Numbered from the stretch's first letter, positions 9,362-18,602 are shown. The stretch is DNA of 64,000 bases from Actinophytocola sp050699935 (GCF_050699935.1 NZ_JBOHGB010000002.1:1-64000); one strand, 5' to 3'. Notes: generated by a model from the letters alone, not told the origin. Numbers and translations: made by a program.

Positions 9362-10413
9362 GGCCGGGCCTCCGCCTGCTTGGTGGGCGCCGGCTCGGCT
9401 GCGTCCGTGTCCCCGTTCGGTGGTGGCTCCGGCTCATCGCCTTCTGGCGCGCGGCGGCGGCGTGAGCGCAGCCGCTCGGCGAGACCGGTCAGGCCCTCCC
9501 GCAGCACCAGCATGGTGAGGATGTAGAGCAGGCCGAGCACGATGTTCCACCGCTCGGTGTACCCGCTGACGACCTCCTGCAGGACGATCACCACACCGGC
9601 GCCGATAGCCGGCCCGAACAGGGTGCGGGTGCCGCCGATGATGCAGATCACCAGCACCTCGGCGGACAGTGTCCAGTCGAGCAGGTCCGGGGAGGCGATG
9701 CCCTGCAGGTACACCAGCAGCACGCCGGCGATCGCGGAGATCGCGCCGGACAGCGCGAACGCGCCGACCCGGTACGGCCAGACCCGGCAGCCGAGTGCCT
9801 CCATCCGTGACTTGCTCTCCCTCGCGCCGACCAGCACCCGGCCGGCCGGGGAGCGAACCCACAGCCACATCACGACGGCGAGCAGCACCCCGATGATCAG
9901 CACGAACGTGTAGAAGTCCCGGCCGAACCCGAACGGGATGCCGTCACGGGTGATCCCGGAGATCCCGTTGTCCCCCGCGGTGAACTCGACCTGCTCGAAC
10001 GCCAGCGCCCAGATGCTCTGCGCGAACGCGAGCGTGAGCAACAGCAGATAGATGCCCTGGGTGCGAATGGTGAGCAGGCCCATCAGGGCACCCACCACCG
10101 TGCCAAGCAACACCGCGACGGCGATGATCGTCCAGAACTCCCATCCCCACCGCGCCAGTCCTATTGCGACGGTGTAGCCGCCGATCCCGAAGAACGCCGC
10201 GTGGCCGAGCGAGGGCAGCCCGCCGAACCCGAACACCAGGTTCAAGGCCATCGCGAAGATCGCGAAGATCAGCACCCGGGTGGCCACGAAGACGTGGAAG
10301 GAGGAGACCATCGAGGGCACGAGGGCCAGCAGCACGATGGCGAGCACGGCGCCGCCGATGACAACGCCACGACGACCGAATCGCTGCGTCGCCCGCGACA
10401 GGATCGCTGTCAT
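9358..10413 (-). CDS. livM: Branched-chain-type ABC permease LivM
   Basis: A 351-residue polytopic membrane protein with the LivM features LNLVFGFGGLPSLGHAAFFGIGG (here written over its first 23 positions only as a family marker around residues 50-70), GNIV-like GDNGISGI, and the conserved EALGC and GGTRTLFGP stretches. About eight to ten hydrophobic segments can be counted. The C-terminal tail after about residue 315 is charged and rich in Arg, Pro and Glu, longer than usual. ATG 10413 overlaps the livH stop (ATGA). Its stop overlaps the ATG of the repeat-extended livG. Confidence 0.9.
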   Translation of the reverse strand: MTAILSRATQRFGRRGVVIGGAVLAIVLLALVPSMVSSFHVFVATRVLIFAIFAMALNLVFGFGGLPSLGHAAFFGIGGYTVAIGLARWGWEFWTIIAVAVLLGTVVGALMGLLTIRTQGIYLLLLTLAFAQSIWALAFEQVEFTAGDNGISGITRDGIPFGFGRDFYTFVLIIGVLLAVVMWLWVRSPAGRVLVGARESKSRMEALGCRVWPYRVGAFALSGAISAIAGVLLVYLQGIASPDLLDWTLSAEVLVICIIGGTRTLFGPAIGAGVVIVLQEVVSGYTERWNIVLGLLYILTMLVLREGLTGLAERLRSRRRRAPEGDEPEPPPNGDTDAAEPAPTKQAEARP

Positions 10414-11267
10414 GCCAGGCCTTCCTTCCCGAACAGCCCGCGCGGCCGGAACGCCAGGAACAAGGCGACCGGCACGAACAGGGCGAACTGCGCCATGCTC
10501 GGGAAGGCGACGACGCCGAACTGGGTGATCAGCCCGACCAGCAGCGACGCGACGAACGCGCCGGCGAGCGAGCCGAGCCCGCCGACCACGACCACCACCA
10601 CGGACAGCAGCAGCATGCGGAAGTCCACACCGGGCGACAGGCCGGACAGCGCACCGCCGAAGATGCCGGCCAGCGCCGCGAGCGCGACCCCGATCCCGAA
10701 CACGCCGACGAACAGCTTGGGCACCGGGATGCCGACGCTGCGCGCGACCGCCTCGTCGTCCACCGCGGCCCGGATCATCACGCCGACCCTCGTGCGGGAC
10801 AGCAGCAGCCACATCAGCAGGCCGACGGCGACGCCGAGGACGATCACCGCGATGCGGATCTTGGGGAAGAAGTGCCCGGCCACTTCGATGGAGCCGGACA
10901 GGCCGGGCGGCCGTGGTGGTGTCACGGGATACCCGCCGTAGCGGTCGAGGATGAGGTCGGCCGCGATCAGCGCGAGCCCGACGGTGACCACGATCTGCGG
11001 CAGCACCTGGTTGACGAAGCGGTGCAGCAGCACGAGCTCGATGATCATCCCCACCACGGTGACCGCGGCCACGGTGATGGCGACCGCAAGCCAGTAGTTC
11101 AGGTCCTCGCGCAGCAGCTCGAGCATCAGGTACGCGGCGATCAGGTAGAACGCCCCGTGGGCCAGGTTGAGCAGGCCCATCAGCCCGAAGATCAGCGTCA
11201 GCCCGCTGGCGATGAGGAAGAGCAGCATCCCGAAGGACACCCCGCTCACGAGGTGATCGATCCACAC
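10410..11267 (-). CDS. livH: Branched-chain-type ABC permease LivH
   Basis: A 285-residue membrane protein of the LivH type, with the N-terminal segment SGLTLIFGLMGLLNLAHGAF, the RAAVDDEAVA cytoplasmic loop and the GGLGSLAGAF motif near the C-terminus. Roughly eight hydrophobic helices are visible. It forms the channel with LivM. The gene follows the binding-protein gene by 52 bp and overlaps livM as ATGA, so the five transporter genes form one transcriptional unit. Confidence 0.9.
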   Translation of the reverse strand: MWIDHLVSGVSFGMLLFLIASGLTLIFGLMGLLNLAHGAFYLIAAYLMLELLREDLNYWLAVAITVAAVTVVGMIIELVLLHRFVNQVLPQIVVTVGLALIAADLILDRYGGYPVTPPRPPGLSGSIEVAGHFFPKIRIAVIVLGVAVGLLMWLLLSRTRVGVMIRAAVDDEAVARSVGIPVPKLFVGVFGIGVALAALAGIFGGALSGLSPGVDFRMLLLSVVVVVVGGLGSLAGAFVASLLVGLITQFGVVAFPSMAQFALFVPVALFLAFRPRGLFGKEGLA

Positions 11268-11319
11268 GACCGGTCACGCTCCTTCCGACCGCCTAGTGTC
11301 CACATCAGACATTTGCTCG

Positions 11320-12609
11320 CTACTTGGCCCAGCTGCCCTTCAGCTGCTCGTACGGTGGGAACTTCAGGTACTCGTCCGGATCGAACGTCCAGAACTGGCT
11401 GACCTCGGGGAAGGTGTGCACCACCACGTTCGACTTGGTGACGTTCGGATTCCCCAGCGGGTCCTCGTCGACCTCCCGCGTCTCCCGCAGGTAGAAGTCC
11501 ATGACCGCCTGGTTGTACTCGTCGAACCGGATGGCGCCCCGTGGCGCCTGAACCTCGACGTCCCCGAGTGCCTCGATCAGCGCCGCCGGGTCGTCGCCCC
11601 GATCGCCGGCCGCCTCGAGCGCCGCCTCCAGCGTCTGGGCGGCCGCGTAGCCTGCCTCGGCGCCCTGGGAGACGAGCTTGCCCGAGCGTTCCTCGTAGTC
11701 GCGGACGAACTGCTCGTTCTCCGGGGTGTCCAGCGCACGGCTCCAGTAGAAGACCGTCTTCGCGCCGACCTGCCAGTCCTCCACGCTCTCCAGCAGGAAC
11801 TCGTCGGTGATCGCGCCGTGCCCGACGACCGGCTGCTGGTAGCCGAAGTCGCGGTAGGTCTGCCAGAACAGGTTGCCGGCCTGGCCGGAGTTAATGTGGA
11901 TCACGACGTCGGTGTCGCGGCTGATCTGCTGCACGAACGGGGCGTAGTTCTCGGTCGCCAGTGGCACGTAGATCTCTTGCTCCACGGTGCATCCGGCGTC
12001 CTCGTAGGTGCGCGCGAAGCCACCGGCGGTCTCCCACCCGAAGGCGAAGTCGAGCGACACGACGCTCGCGGTGCGGTAGCCGAGCTCCTTGCAGGTGTAC
12101 TCGCCGAGCGGGTACATCGGCTGCGAGCCGGTGTAGGAGATCCGGAAGATGTTGGGCTTGTGACCGCTCTGCGTGAGCGGGTCCGCGCCGGCGATCGTGA
12201 TCAGGTACGGCACGCCGGAGTCGGCGACGAAGTTCGCGATCCCGTTGGCCACCGCCGAGCTGACGCCGCCGATCAGCACGTCGACCTCGTCCTGCTCGAC
12301 GAGCTTGCGTGCCTTGGTCGCCCCGGTGGTGGGATCGCCGGCGTCGTCCTCGGTCACCGCCTGGATCCGCCAGCCGGCGAGCGTTCCGTCGTGCTCGTCG
12401 AGGTACATCTGGAATCCGGCGTTGGTGTCCGAGCCGAGAGCGGCGAACACGCCGGTCGTCGGGTTCAGCAGGCCGACGGTGATGGTCTTGCCTCCGGCGG
12501 GGGCGGCACCGGTGTCCTCCCCGCCGGGGCCGCCGGTCGCGGCTCGGGAACAGCCGGCGAGCAACAAGACCACGCCGGCCACGGCGCTGGCTTTCTTCCA
12601 AGAGGCCAT
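11320..12609 (-). CDS. ABC transporter substrate-binding lipoprotein (branched-chain type)
   Basis: A 429-residue type 1 periplasmic-binding-fold protein with a lipoprotein signal: charged MASWKK, hydrophobic core, and lipobox LLAGC with Cys20. The mature domain opens with KTITVGLLNPTTGVFAALG, typical of the Leu/Ile/Val/amide-binding family. The ATG at 12609 is preceded by GGAAGGACG; the frame continues upstream but without a signal-peptide shape. It is the first gene of the minus operon and defines the transported compound. With three amidohydrolases encoded nearby, that is more likely an amide or N-heterocycle than a free amino acid, but this is inference. Confidence 0.9.
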   Translation of the reverse strand: MASWKKASAVAGVVLLLAGCSRAATGGPGGEDTGAAPAGGKTITVGLLNPTTGVFAALGSDTNAGFQMYLDEHDGTLAGWRIQAVTEDDAGDPTTGATKARKLVEQDEVDVLIGGVSSAVANGIANFVADSGVPYLITIAGADPLTQSGHKPNIFRISYTGSQPMYPLGEYTCKELGYRTASVVSLDFAFGWETAGGFARTYEDAGCTVEQEIYVPLATENYAPFVQQISRDTDVVIHINSGQAGNLFWQTYRDFGYQQPVVGHGAITDEFLLESVEDWQVGAKTVFYWSRALDTPENEQFVRDYEERSGKLVSQGAEAGYAAAQTLEAALEAAGDRGDDPAALIEALGDVEVQAPRGAIRFDEYNQAVMDFYLRETREVDEDPLGNPNVTKSNVVVHTFPEVSQFWTFDPDEYLKFPPYEQLKGSWAK

Positions 12610-12709
12610 GGGACGTCCTTCCTCGTGCGATGCGCCCCCTGAGCTGGCAGTCCTGCGATGCACTCCGGCCCGTTGGTACGGAGGATGAAATCAGATACGA
12701 AATTGGATG

Positions 12710-12721
12710 TCAATATATTGA
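12710..12721. promoter_or_regulatory. 12-bp palindrome in divergent promoter region
   Basis: TCAATATATTGA is a perfect palindrome in the 165-bp region between the divergent binding-protein gene (start 12609) and M20 gene (start 12775). The stretch 12685-12745 is conspicuously AT-rich for this DNA and probably contains the promoters of both operons. Flanking bases extend the dyad imperfectly. It may be an operator for a regulator encoded outside the window; no regulator gene lies beside it. Confidence 0.45.
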
Positions 12722-12774
12722 TATGAGACTCTATCTCGTACATGATCGGTGCTTCTGACGTGTTGGGAGGATCG

Positions 12775-13992
12775 GTGGACCCCACGCAGACGACCCGGGC
12801 GACCCAGAAGGTGTTGGACGCGCTCGACCTGAACCGCGCGGTCGAGCTCGTTCGGCAGGTGTGCCGGATCCCCAGCGTGCTCGGTGACGAGGGCCCGCTC
12901 GCCGGGTTCCTCGCCGACGTCATGCGCGAGTCCGGGTTCGAGGGCGTGCGCCTCCAGCCGGTGTTGCCCGACCGGCCCAACGCCGTCGGCGGGCTCGACT
13001 TCGGCGCCGGACCCCGGGTGGTGCTCACCGGGCATCTGGACACCAAGCCGGTCTCCCACGGCTGGACCGAGGCCGAGCCGTTCTCCGGTGACCTCGTCGG
13101 TGGCCTGACCGACGGGCGCGTCTACGGCCACGGCGTGATGGACATGAAGGCGGCACTGGCCTGCCAGCTCGTCGCGATGGAGGCGGTGCGGGCGAGCGGC
13201 CTGCCGCTGTCGGGCTCGCTGACCCTGGCCGCGGTCAGCGATCACATGGGGGACCAGCGCGGCTCGATCGCGTTCTTCGACGAGTACCCGGCCGACCTGT
13301 GCGTGTTGGGTGAGCTGTCGGACAACGAGATCTGCCTGGGCCACCGCGGCCGGTACTACTTCGACGTCACCGTGCTCGGTCGTTCCGCGCACACCTGCCA
13401 CAAGCACGCCGCGATCAACGCCAACACGCTGGCCGCCCACGCGGTGCTCCAGCTCGACGGCTCTCGCCTCACCCCGGAGCTGGAGCCGTGGGTGGCGGAG
13501 CTGTTCGGCACCGAGACGTTCGTGGCGCCGGGGCGGATCTACGGTGGGCTGCCGCCCGGTGGGCCGTCGATGATCCCGGACGAGTGCGTGATCCGGGTGG
13601 ACACCCGGCCGCAGCCCGGCGTACCGGTCGAGCGGGTACGCGCCGAGATCGACCGCTGCCTCGCCATGGCGCGGCAGGCGGACCCCAGGTTCGCCGCCGA
13701 GGTGACGCTGGCCGACAGCAAGCCCCCGTACCTGGCCGCCCCGCAGGACACGGTGGTGCGGCTGATGGTCGACGCGGTCCGGCAGGTACGCGGCGGCGAG
13801 CCGGCGCTCACCGCGGCCGGCTGGCTCGGTGACACCGCGAGCTTCGGCGCGGACGTGCCCACAGTGATCTTCGGGCCGGGTGGCGAGCCGGTCTACTGCC
13901 CCAACGAGCACCTCAGCGTGGCGGACATCCACGAGGCCACCAAGGTGTACGCCGCGTTCGCCGCGCTCGCCCTCACCGGAGCCGGTGGATGA
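12775..13992 (+). CDS. M20-family metallohydrolase with altered catalytic motif
   Basis: A 405-residue M20/ArgE/DapE-like protein. The first metal His is in LTGHLDT, the bridging Asp in GHGVMDMK, and the dimerisation domain begins near GRSAHTCHKHAA. The motif that normally reads DEEx(G/x)G, providing the catalytic and metal-bridging glutamates, reads SDHMGDQRGS here, so both glutamates appear to be His and Met. It may use another ligand set or be a binding or regulatory homologue. GTG 12775 is preferred because GGGAGG lies four bases upstream; ATG 12742 would add 11 residues. It opens the divergent operon and overlaps the next M20 gene as ATGA. Confidence 0.82.
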   Translation: MDPTQTTRATQKVLDALDLNRAVELVRQVCRIPSVLGDEGPLAGFLADVMRESGFEGVRLQPVLPDRPNAVGGLDFGAGPRVVLTGHLDTKPVSHGWTEAEPFSGDLVGGLTDGRVYGHGVMDMKAALACQLVAMEAVRASGLPLSGSLTLAAVSDHMGDQRGSIAFFDEYPADLCVLGELSDNEICLGHRGRYYFDVTVLGRSAHTCHKHAAINANTLAAHAVLQLDGSRLTPELEPWVAELFGTETFVAPGRIYGGLPPGGPSMIPDECVIRVDTRPQPGVPVERVRAEIDRCLAMARQADPRFAAEVTLADSKPPYLAAPQDTVVRLMVDAVRQVRGGEPALTAAGWLGDTASFGADVPTVIFGPGGEPVYCPNEHLSVADIHEATKVYAAFAALALTGAGG

Positions 13993-15101
13993 CCGCGCAG
14001 CTGACCGCCCTGGTGCTCGACCGTACGGTCGAGCTCGGCGTGGTGCCCGCGCCTCCGTTGCGCGAGCGGCGGCGCGCCGAGCTGGTCAGCTCCTGGTGGC
14101 GCGCCGACGGTCTGGCCGGCGTCGAGATCGACGGCGCGGGCAACGTCTGGGGCCGCGTGCGGGCCGGCACCGGCGCCGCGCTGGTGGTCTGCGCCCACCT
14201 GGACACCGTGTTCGGCGAGGACGTCGCGCACGAGTACCGGCGCACCGGCGACGAGCTGCACGGCCCCGGGGTCGGCGACGACACCGTCGCGGTGGCTACG
14301 CTGTCTACATTGGACGCTTTGCTGCCGGCGACGACCCGGCATCCGGTGTGGACGCTGGCCACGGTCGGCGAGGAGGGTGCCGGCAACCTGGCCGGCGTCA
14401 CGGCCGCGCTCGCCACTCCCCCGGTCCCGATCGGCGCGATGGTCGCGGTCGAGGGCAACTACCTCGGCCGGGTCAACGTCACGGGCGTCGGCTCCGTGCG
14501 CTGGCGGGTCACCATCTCCGGACCGGGTGGCCATGCCTGGGAACGGGCTTCGGCGCCCAGCGCGATCCACGACGCCGTGGCCGGCATCGCGAACCTGCTC
14601 GCCAGGGCCGGCGAGTGTCCGAACGGGACGATCAACGTCGGGCGGATGCACGGCGGCGAGGCGATCAACGCACGCGCCAGGGAATGCTGGTACGAGGTCG
14701 ATCTGAGATCGGCCGACCCGGCGGAGCTCGCCCGGCTGGAGAAGCTCGCCGGCGACACACTGGCCGGCGGCCGGCCGGAGGTCACCGTGGCCACCAAGAT
14801 AGCCATTGACGAGTTCGGCCGGCGACCCGCCGGGCACATCGAGCCGGACCATCCGCTGGTGCGCCACGCCGTCGCCGCCCTGGAACGCGCGCTGGACGGC
14901 ACCGGCGAGCGAGTGCGGCTGACCGCGGCCAGCACCGACGCCAACGCCGCCTACCATGCCGGCATCCCCGCCATCACGGTCGGCGTGACATTCGGCGGCG
15001 GAGAGCACACCGAGCAGGAGTGGATCGCGCTCCCGCCGCTGCCCCGCGGCATGGCCGCCCTCGCCGACACCGTGGCCGGCTACGACCGGGAGGAGTGGTG
15101 A
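13989..15101 (+). CDS. M20-family amidohydrolase/peptidase
   Basis: A 370-residue M20 protein with an intact metal site: CAHLDTVF, GPGVGDDT, the glutamate pair in VGEEGAGN, and a C-terminal His in GGGEHTEQEW. The dimerisation domain holds GPGGHAWE. Family members cleave N-acyl, N-carbamoyl or peptide bonds of small molecules. It is encoded directly after the altered M20 protein, with an ATGA overlap, so the two may act as a catalytic and a non-catalytic partner or on consecutive amides. The substrate is unknown. Confidence 0.88.
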   Translation: MTAQLTALVLDRTVELGVVPAPPLRERRRAELVSSWWRADGLAGVEIDGAGNVWGRVRAGTGAALVVCAHLDTVFGEDVAHEYRRTGDELHGPGVGDDTVAVATLSTLDALLPATTRHPVWTLATVGEEGAGNLAGVTAALATPPVPIGAMVAVEGNYLGRVNVTGVGSVRWRVTISGPGGHAWERASAPSAIHDAVAGIANLLARAGECPNGTINVGRMHGGEAINARARECWYEVDLRSADPAELARLEKLAGDTLAGGRPEVTVATKIAIDEFGRRPAGHIEPDHPLVRHAVAALERALDGTGERVRLTAASTDANAAYHAGIPAITVGVTFGGGEHTEQEWIALPPLPRGMAALADTVAGYDREEW

Positions 15102-15103
15102 GC

Positions 15104-16084
15104 ATGCGGTTCGGGGTCGTGCTGCAGGGCGTCGACTCGCCGGCGGAGTTCGGTGAGCTGGTCGACCTGATCGACGAGGCCGGCTTCGACGATCTCTGGC
15201 TCACCGACTCCTCGCTGCACGCCCGGGACCCCTACGTGTACCTCACGCTGGCGGCCGGCCGGAGTACCCGGCTACGGCTGGGCACCGCCGTGACCAACCC
15301 GCTGACCCGGCATCCGGCCATCACCGCCAGCACCGCGGCGACCATGGCCGACGTGGCCGCCGGACGGTTCGTGCTCGGCATCGGCGCCGGTGACCGGCCG
15401 TTGCACGAGCTGGGCCTGCGTCCGGCCAGGCTGGCCGAGCTGGAGTCGGCCATCGACGCCATCCGCCGGCTGCTGGCCGGCGAGACCGTGCGGCACTCGG
15501 ACAAGTTCACTGTGGACGGTGGGCTGCGGTGCGCCTCGTCCCACCGGATCCCAGTGTTCATGTCGGCCAGCGGACCGAGAACGCTCGCGCTGGCCGGGCG
15601 AATCGCTGACGGCGTGATCCTGCTCGCCGGCCTGCACCCGGCGTGCGTCCGCTTCGCGCTGGACCACATCGAGCGCGGCGCGAGCGAGGCGGGACGTGCC
15701 CGGCCGCACGTCGCCGTGGTCGCCTACGGCGCGATCGACGAGGACGAGCGGCGAGCCTTGACCGCGGCGGCGCCGATCGCCGCGTGGTTCCCGCAGACCG
15801 CACCGGTGTACTGCGAGCTGGCCGGCCTCGACCCGGCGATCGTACGGCGGGTCAGGGCGACCTACGCCGGTGGTGAGTTCCAGGAGGCGACGGCGGCCGG
15901 CGAGCTCATCCCGGCCGACTTCGTCCGGCGGATGGCGCTGGCCGGCGGGCGCGAGCACGCCAGCACGCACCTGCGGAACCTGATCGACGTCGGCGTGGAC
16001 GCGGTGCACGTGTTCCCGCTCGGGCCCAACCGGACGGGCACGATCCGCGCGTTCGCCGAGTGCTGGCACGCGGTCACCGCGTAG
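15104..16084 (+). CDS. LLM-class F420/flavin-dependent oxidoreductase
   Basis: A 326-residue luciferase-like TIM-barrel protein. It starts MRFGVVLQGVDSPAEF, has the conserved GTAVTNPLTRHP strand and FVLGIGAGDR, and resembles F420-dependent methylenetetrahydromethanopterin reductase-type members. It may oxidise or reduce the imported compound or an intermediate using F420 or FMN; the cofactor cannot be decided by eye. ATG 15104 is favoured because AGGAG lies eight bases upstream; GTG 15098 overlaps the previous stop as GTGA and is an alternative. It is third in the plus-strand operon. Confidence 0.85.
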   Translation: MRFGVVLQGVDSPAEFGELVDLIDEAGFDDLWLTDSSLHARDPYVYLTLAAGRSTRLRLGTAVTNPLTRHPAITASTAATMADVAAGRFVLGIGAGDRPLHELGLRPARLAELESAIDAIRRLLAGETVRHSDKFTVDGGLRCASSHRIPVFMSASGPRTLALAGRIADGVILLAGLHPACVRFALDHIERGASEAGRARPHVAVVAYGAIDEDERRALTAAAPIAAWFPQTAPVYCELAGLDPAIVRRVRATYAGGEFQEATAAGELIPADFVRRMALAGGREHASTHLRNLIDVGVDAVHVFPLGPNRTGTIRAFAECWHAVTA

Positions 16085-16106
16085 CGCCAACGGAAAGGAC
16101 CTTGCC

Positions 16107-17528
16107 GTGACCGAGCACGAAATCCAAGACGATATCCACGACGTGGACATCCTCATCACCGGCGGGTGGGTCATCACCCTGGGCGACGAGCGGGAGATCT
16201 ACCGGGACGGCGCCGTCGCCGTGTCCGGCACGAAGATCGTCGACGTCGGCCAGGCCGGCGACCTCGCCGCCCGCTACCGCGCCGGGCGGGTCATCGACGC
16301 CACCGGCAAGGTGACCATTCCCGGCATGGTGAACGGGCACCGGCACCTGCTGTGCGCCGCCAAGGGCGCGATGCCGGAGGGCACGGTCACCCTCGACGCG
16401 CTGCGCCGGTTCATCTACCCGTCGTTCGCCTCGCTGTCCGAAGAGGACATGCACACCTGCGCGCTGCACGCCACGGCGGAGATGATCCGCTTCGGCACCA
16501 CCACGTTCGAGGAACCGGGCTGCAACCATCTGGACAGCGTGCTGGAGGCGCTCGCGACGTCGGGCATTCGGTGCCGGGTGGGCCCGTGGACCTGGGACCA
16601 GCTCGGCCCCGCCGGTTCCACCGACCTGCCGGACTGGCTCAACTTCGACACCAGGTCCGCGCTGCGCCGGCTCGAGCAGGGCATCGAGACGGTCCGCGCG
16701 TTCGGCAACCCGCGAATCCGGGACGCGGTCACCATCGAAGGCGTCGGCACCTGCTCCGACGAGCTCACCGCGGGCGCCGCCCGGCTGGCCACCGAGGCCG
16801 ACTCGCTTGCCGTGCTGCACAAGGCGACCAGCGAGCGGGAGGTGCGGCTCGAGCAGCGGGTGTTCGGCCACCGTCCGGTCGAGCACATGTACCGCATCGG
16901 GGCGCTGAACGAGCGGGTGCTGCTCAACCACGTGACCTCACTGGAGGAGTTCGAGGTCGCCTACCTCGCCGAGACCGGCACCCGGATCTCGCAGAACCCG
17001 AGCTCGGCGCTGAAGCTGGCGAAGGGCACCACCCAGACCGGCAAGTGGCCGGAGCTGCTGGCCGCCGGGGTCACCATGGCGCTGGGCACCGATGCCGAGA
17101 ACGTGTCGAACTTCCAGGACATCTGCCGTGCCATGTTCCTCGCCGCGCTGCTGCCCCGCGACGCTCGCCGCGACCCGAACGCGGTGTCCGCCGAGCAGGC
17201 GCTGGAGATGGGCACCCGCGGTGGTGCGACCGCGCTGCGCGTCGACGACGTCACCGGCCACCTCGCGCCCGGCATGGAGGCCGATGTCGTCGTCTTCGAC
17301 ACCGCCGACTTCGACTGGCGTCCGCTGCACAACCCGGTAGCCAACCTCGTCTACGGCGCGACCGGGCACTCCGTGCACACCGTGCTGATCGCCGGCGAGA
17401 TCGTGCTGGACGCCAAGCGGCTCACCAAGGTCGACGAGGAAGCCCTGCGGGAGGACGTGGAGAAGATCGACCGGCGGGTCCTCGGCCAGATCGGCATCGA
17501 CCCGGCCGGCACCTGGCCGGTGCGCTGA
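16107..17528 (+). CDS. Amidohydrolase (TRZ/ATZ type)
   Basis: A 473-residue metal-dependent hydrolase, the third of this group in the island. Landmarks are the first ligand set in VNGHRHLL, HKATSER in the middle, LLNHVTS, and the Asp region in LGTDAENVSN. The C-terminal part has GMEADVVVFD. The usual HxH ligand pair is HRH here. The GTG at 16107 is preceded by GGAAAGG at good spacing, 23 bp after the LLM gene. The NASNDS-like helix of chlorohydrolases is replaced by ENVSN, so its chemistry may differ from the two minus-strand paralogues. Confidence 0.86.
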   Translation: MTEHEIQDDIHDVDILITGGWVITLGDEREIYRDGAVAVSGTKIVDVGQAGDLAARYRAGRVIDATGKVTIPGMVNGHRHLLCAAKGAMPEGTVTLDALRRFIYPSFASLSEEDMHTCALHATAEMIRFGTTTFEEPGCNHLDSVLEALATSGIRCRVGPWTWDQLGPAGSTDLPDWLNFDTRSALRRLEQGIETVRAFGNPRIRDAVTIEGVGTCSDELTAGAARLATEADSLAVLHKATSEREVRLEQRVFGHRPVEHMYRIGALNERVLLNHVTSLEEFEVAYLAETGTRISQNPSSALKLAKGTTQTGKWPELLAAGVTMALGTDAENVSNFQDICRAMFLAALLPRDARRDPNAVSAEQALEMGTRGGATALRVDDVTGHLAPGMEADVVVFDTADFDWRPLHNPVANLVYGATGHSVHTVLIAGEIVLDAKRLTKVDEEALREDVEKIDRRVLGQIGIDPAGTWPVR

Positions 17529-17636
17529 CGATGTGCAAGAAGCCCACTGACCTGGGCAAGCACCTGGCCAACGGCTTGATCAAGGCCGGTCCGCATGCTC
17601 GATGAATCGCGGCCTTGGCCTTGACTGATCGGAAAT

Positions 17637-17649
17637 CGAAACCGTTTCG
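17637..17649. promoter_or_regulatory. Putative TetR operator
   Basis: CGAAAC-C-GTTTCG is a perfect 6+1+6 inverted repeat 13 bp before the ATG of the broken TetR gene. Its position is that of an autoregulatory operator. The arms have a sequence common in TetR-family sites. Because the TetR gene is frameshifted, the site may be a relic. Confidence 0.5.
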
Positions 17650-17661
17650 TTTGGAGTGCGG

Positions 17662-18238
17662 ATGCTCGCACGTCCTGCACAGGCCCGGGAGGAAGCCATC
17701 CTGCTGGCGACCATGAGCCTGCTGGGTGAGGTTGGCTACGACCCGATGACCATCGATGCTGTCGCGGAGCGCGCCCGTGCCAGCAAGGCCACGATTTACC
17801 GGAGATGGGCGGGTAAGGCCGAACTGGTGGGGACGGCCGTGCGGCGGTACGCCGGTCACCGCGATACCCGAAACACCGAGCCTTCGCGAGGACCTACTCG
17901 CGGGCCTGCGGGCCTTGCGCGCCAGTCTCACCGGTCAAGACGCCGCGCGGATCCTCGGGCTCCTCGTCGCGATGCGGCACGACCGCGATCTCGCACTGAC
18001 TGTGCGGCGGCACGTCCTCGACCACAAACGCGAGGTGTTCGCGACGGTACTGGCTCGAGCTGTTGCCCGAGGCGACGCGCCGGCCGGGGCGGACCATGCG
18101 CTGCTCGCCGAGATCAGTTCCGCCACCCTGTTCTCTCGCCTGCTCATCACCGCCGAACCTCTCGACGATGAGTTCCTGTGCGAGCTCGTCGACGCGGTGC
18201 TGCTTGCCATGCTCAACCATGAATCGGGCCAGCGATAA
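17662..18238 (+). pseudogene. Frameshifted TetR-family regulator
   Basis: The N-terminal half is a clear TetR helix-turn-helix, with LGEVGYDPMTIDAVAERARA and ATIYRRWAGKAELV. After about 17865 the frame must shift by one base to continue into the ligand-binding domain, which contains SLREDLLAGLRALRASLTG and DDEFLCELVDAVLLAML and ends at 18238. In the DNA-binding frame translation instead runs into Arg-rich nonsense. The break is either a true inactivating indel or a sequencing error near GGTACGCCGGTCACCGCG. A palindromic operator precedes it, and a degenerate membrane-protein gene follows, so the two may have formed a regulator-transporter pair. Confidence 0.78.
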
Positions 18239-18249
18239 GGATCACGAGA

Positions 18250-18602
18250 TGTGGCGGACGATCGTTCTCGGCTTTCGTCGGCGGCCTCGTAGCCGGTAAC
18301 GGGTTGCCCCACTTCATTCGCGGCATCACCAGAAGGCGCTACCCGTGCGCTCTCGGCAACGGCCCGATCCCCAATCTCATCGCGGGATGGACTGGTCTGC
18401 TCATCGGTGCGCTGCCCTGTGGTGGGCACACCTTGACCGATACCCCGTGCTGTCCCTTGCTTCCATCGGCGCGGGCGTCCTGCTCATCGGTCTCTTCCAC
18501 GCCGGCCCCGGCGCCTTCGGCCGAAGGACGCCGAACGTGCGCAAGGACAGCGTCGGCGACCCTCCGGATGTAGGCCACGCAAGTCCTCTCCACCGTGGGT
18601 GA
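18250..18602 (+). pseudogene. Degenerate small membrane protein
   Basis: Three different frames together spell a small membrane protein: FVGGLVAGNGLPHFIRGI, then NLIAGWTGLLIGAL, then WAHLDRYPVLSLASIG and GVLLIGLFHAGPG. Joining them requires one shift between ATG 18250 and about 18262 and another near 18415. The GNGLPHF pattern recalls a family of short uncharacterised membrane proteins, which I cannot name with certainty. It follows the frameshifted TetR gene by 11 bp. Both genes are damaged, so the pair is probably non-functional unless the indels are artefacts. Confidence 0.6.

Noticed and set aside
17531..17605. Short ORF starting MCKKPTDLGKH after the third amidohydrolase
   Set aside because: Only 24 codons, no ribosome site, and no recognised relatives; it could be the tail of readthrough but is not supported as a gene.
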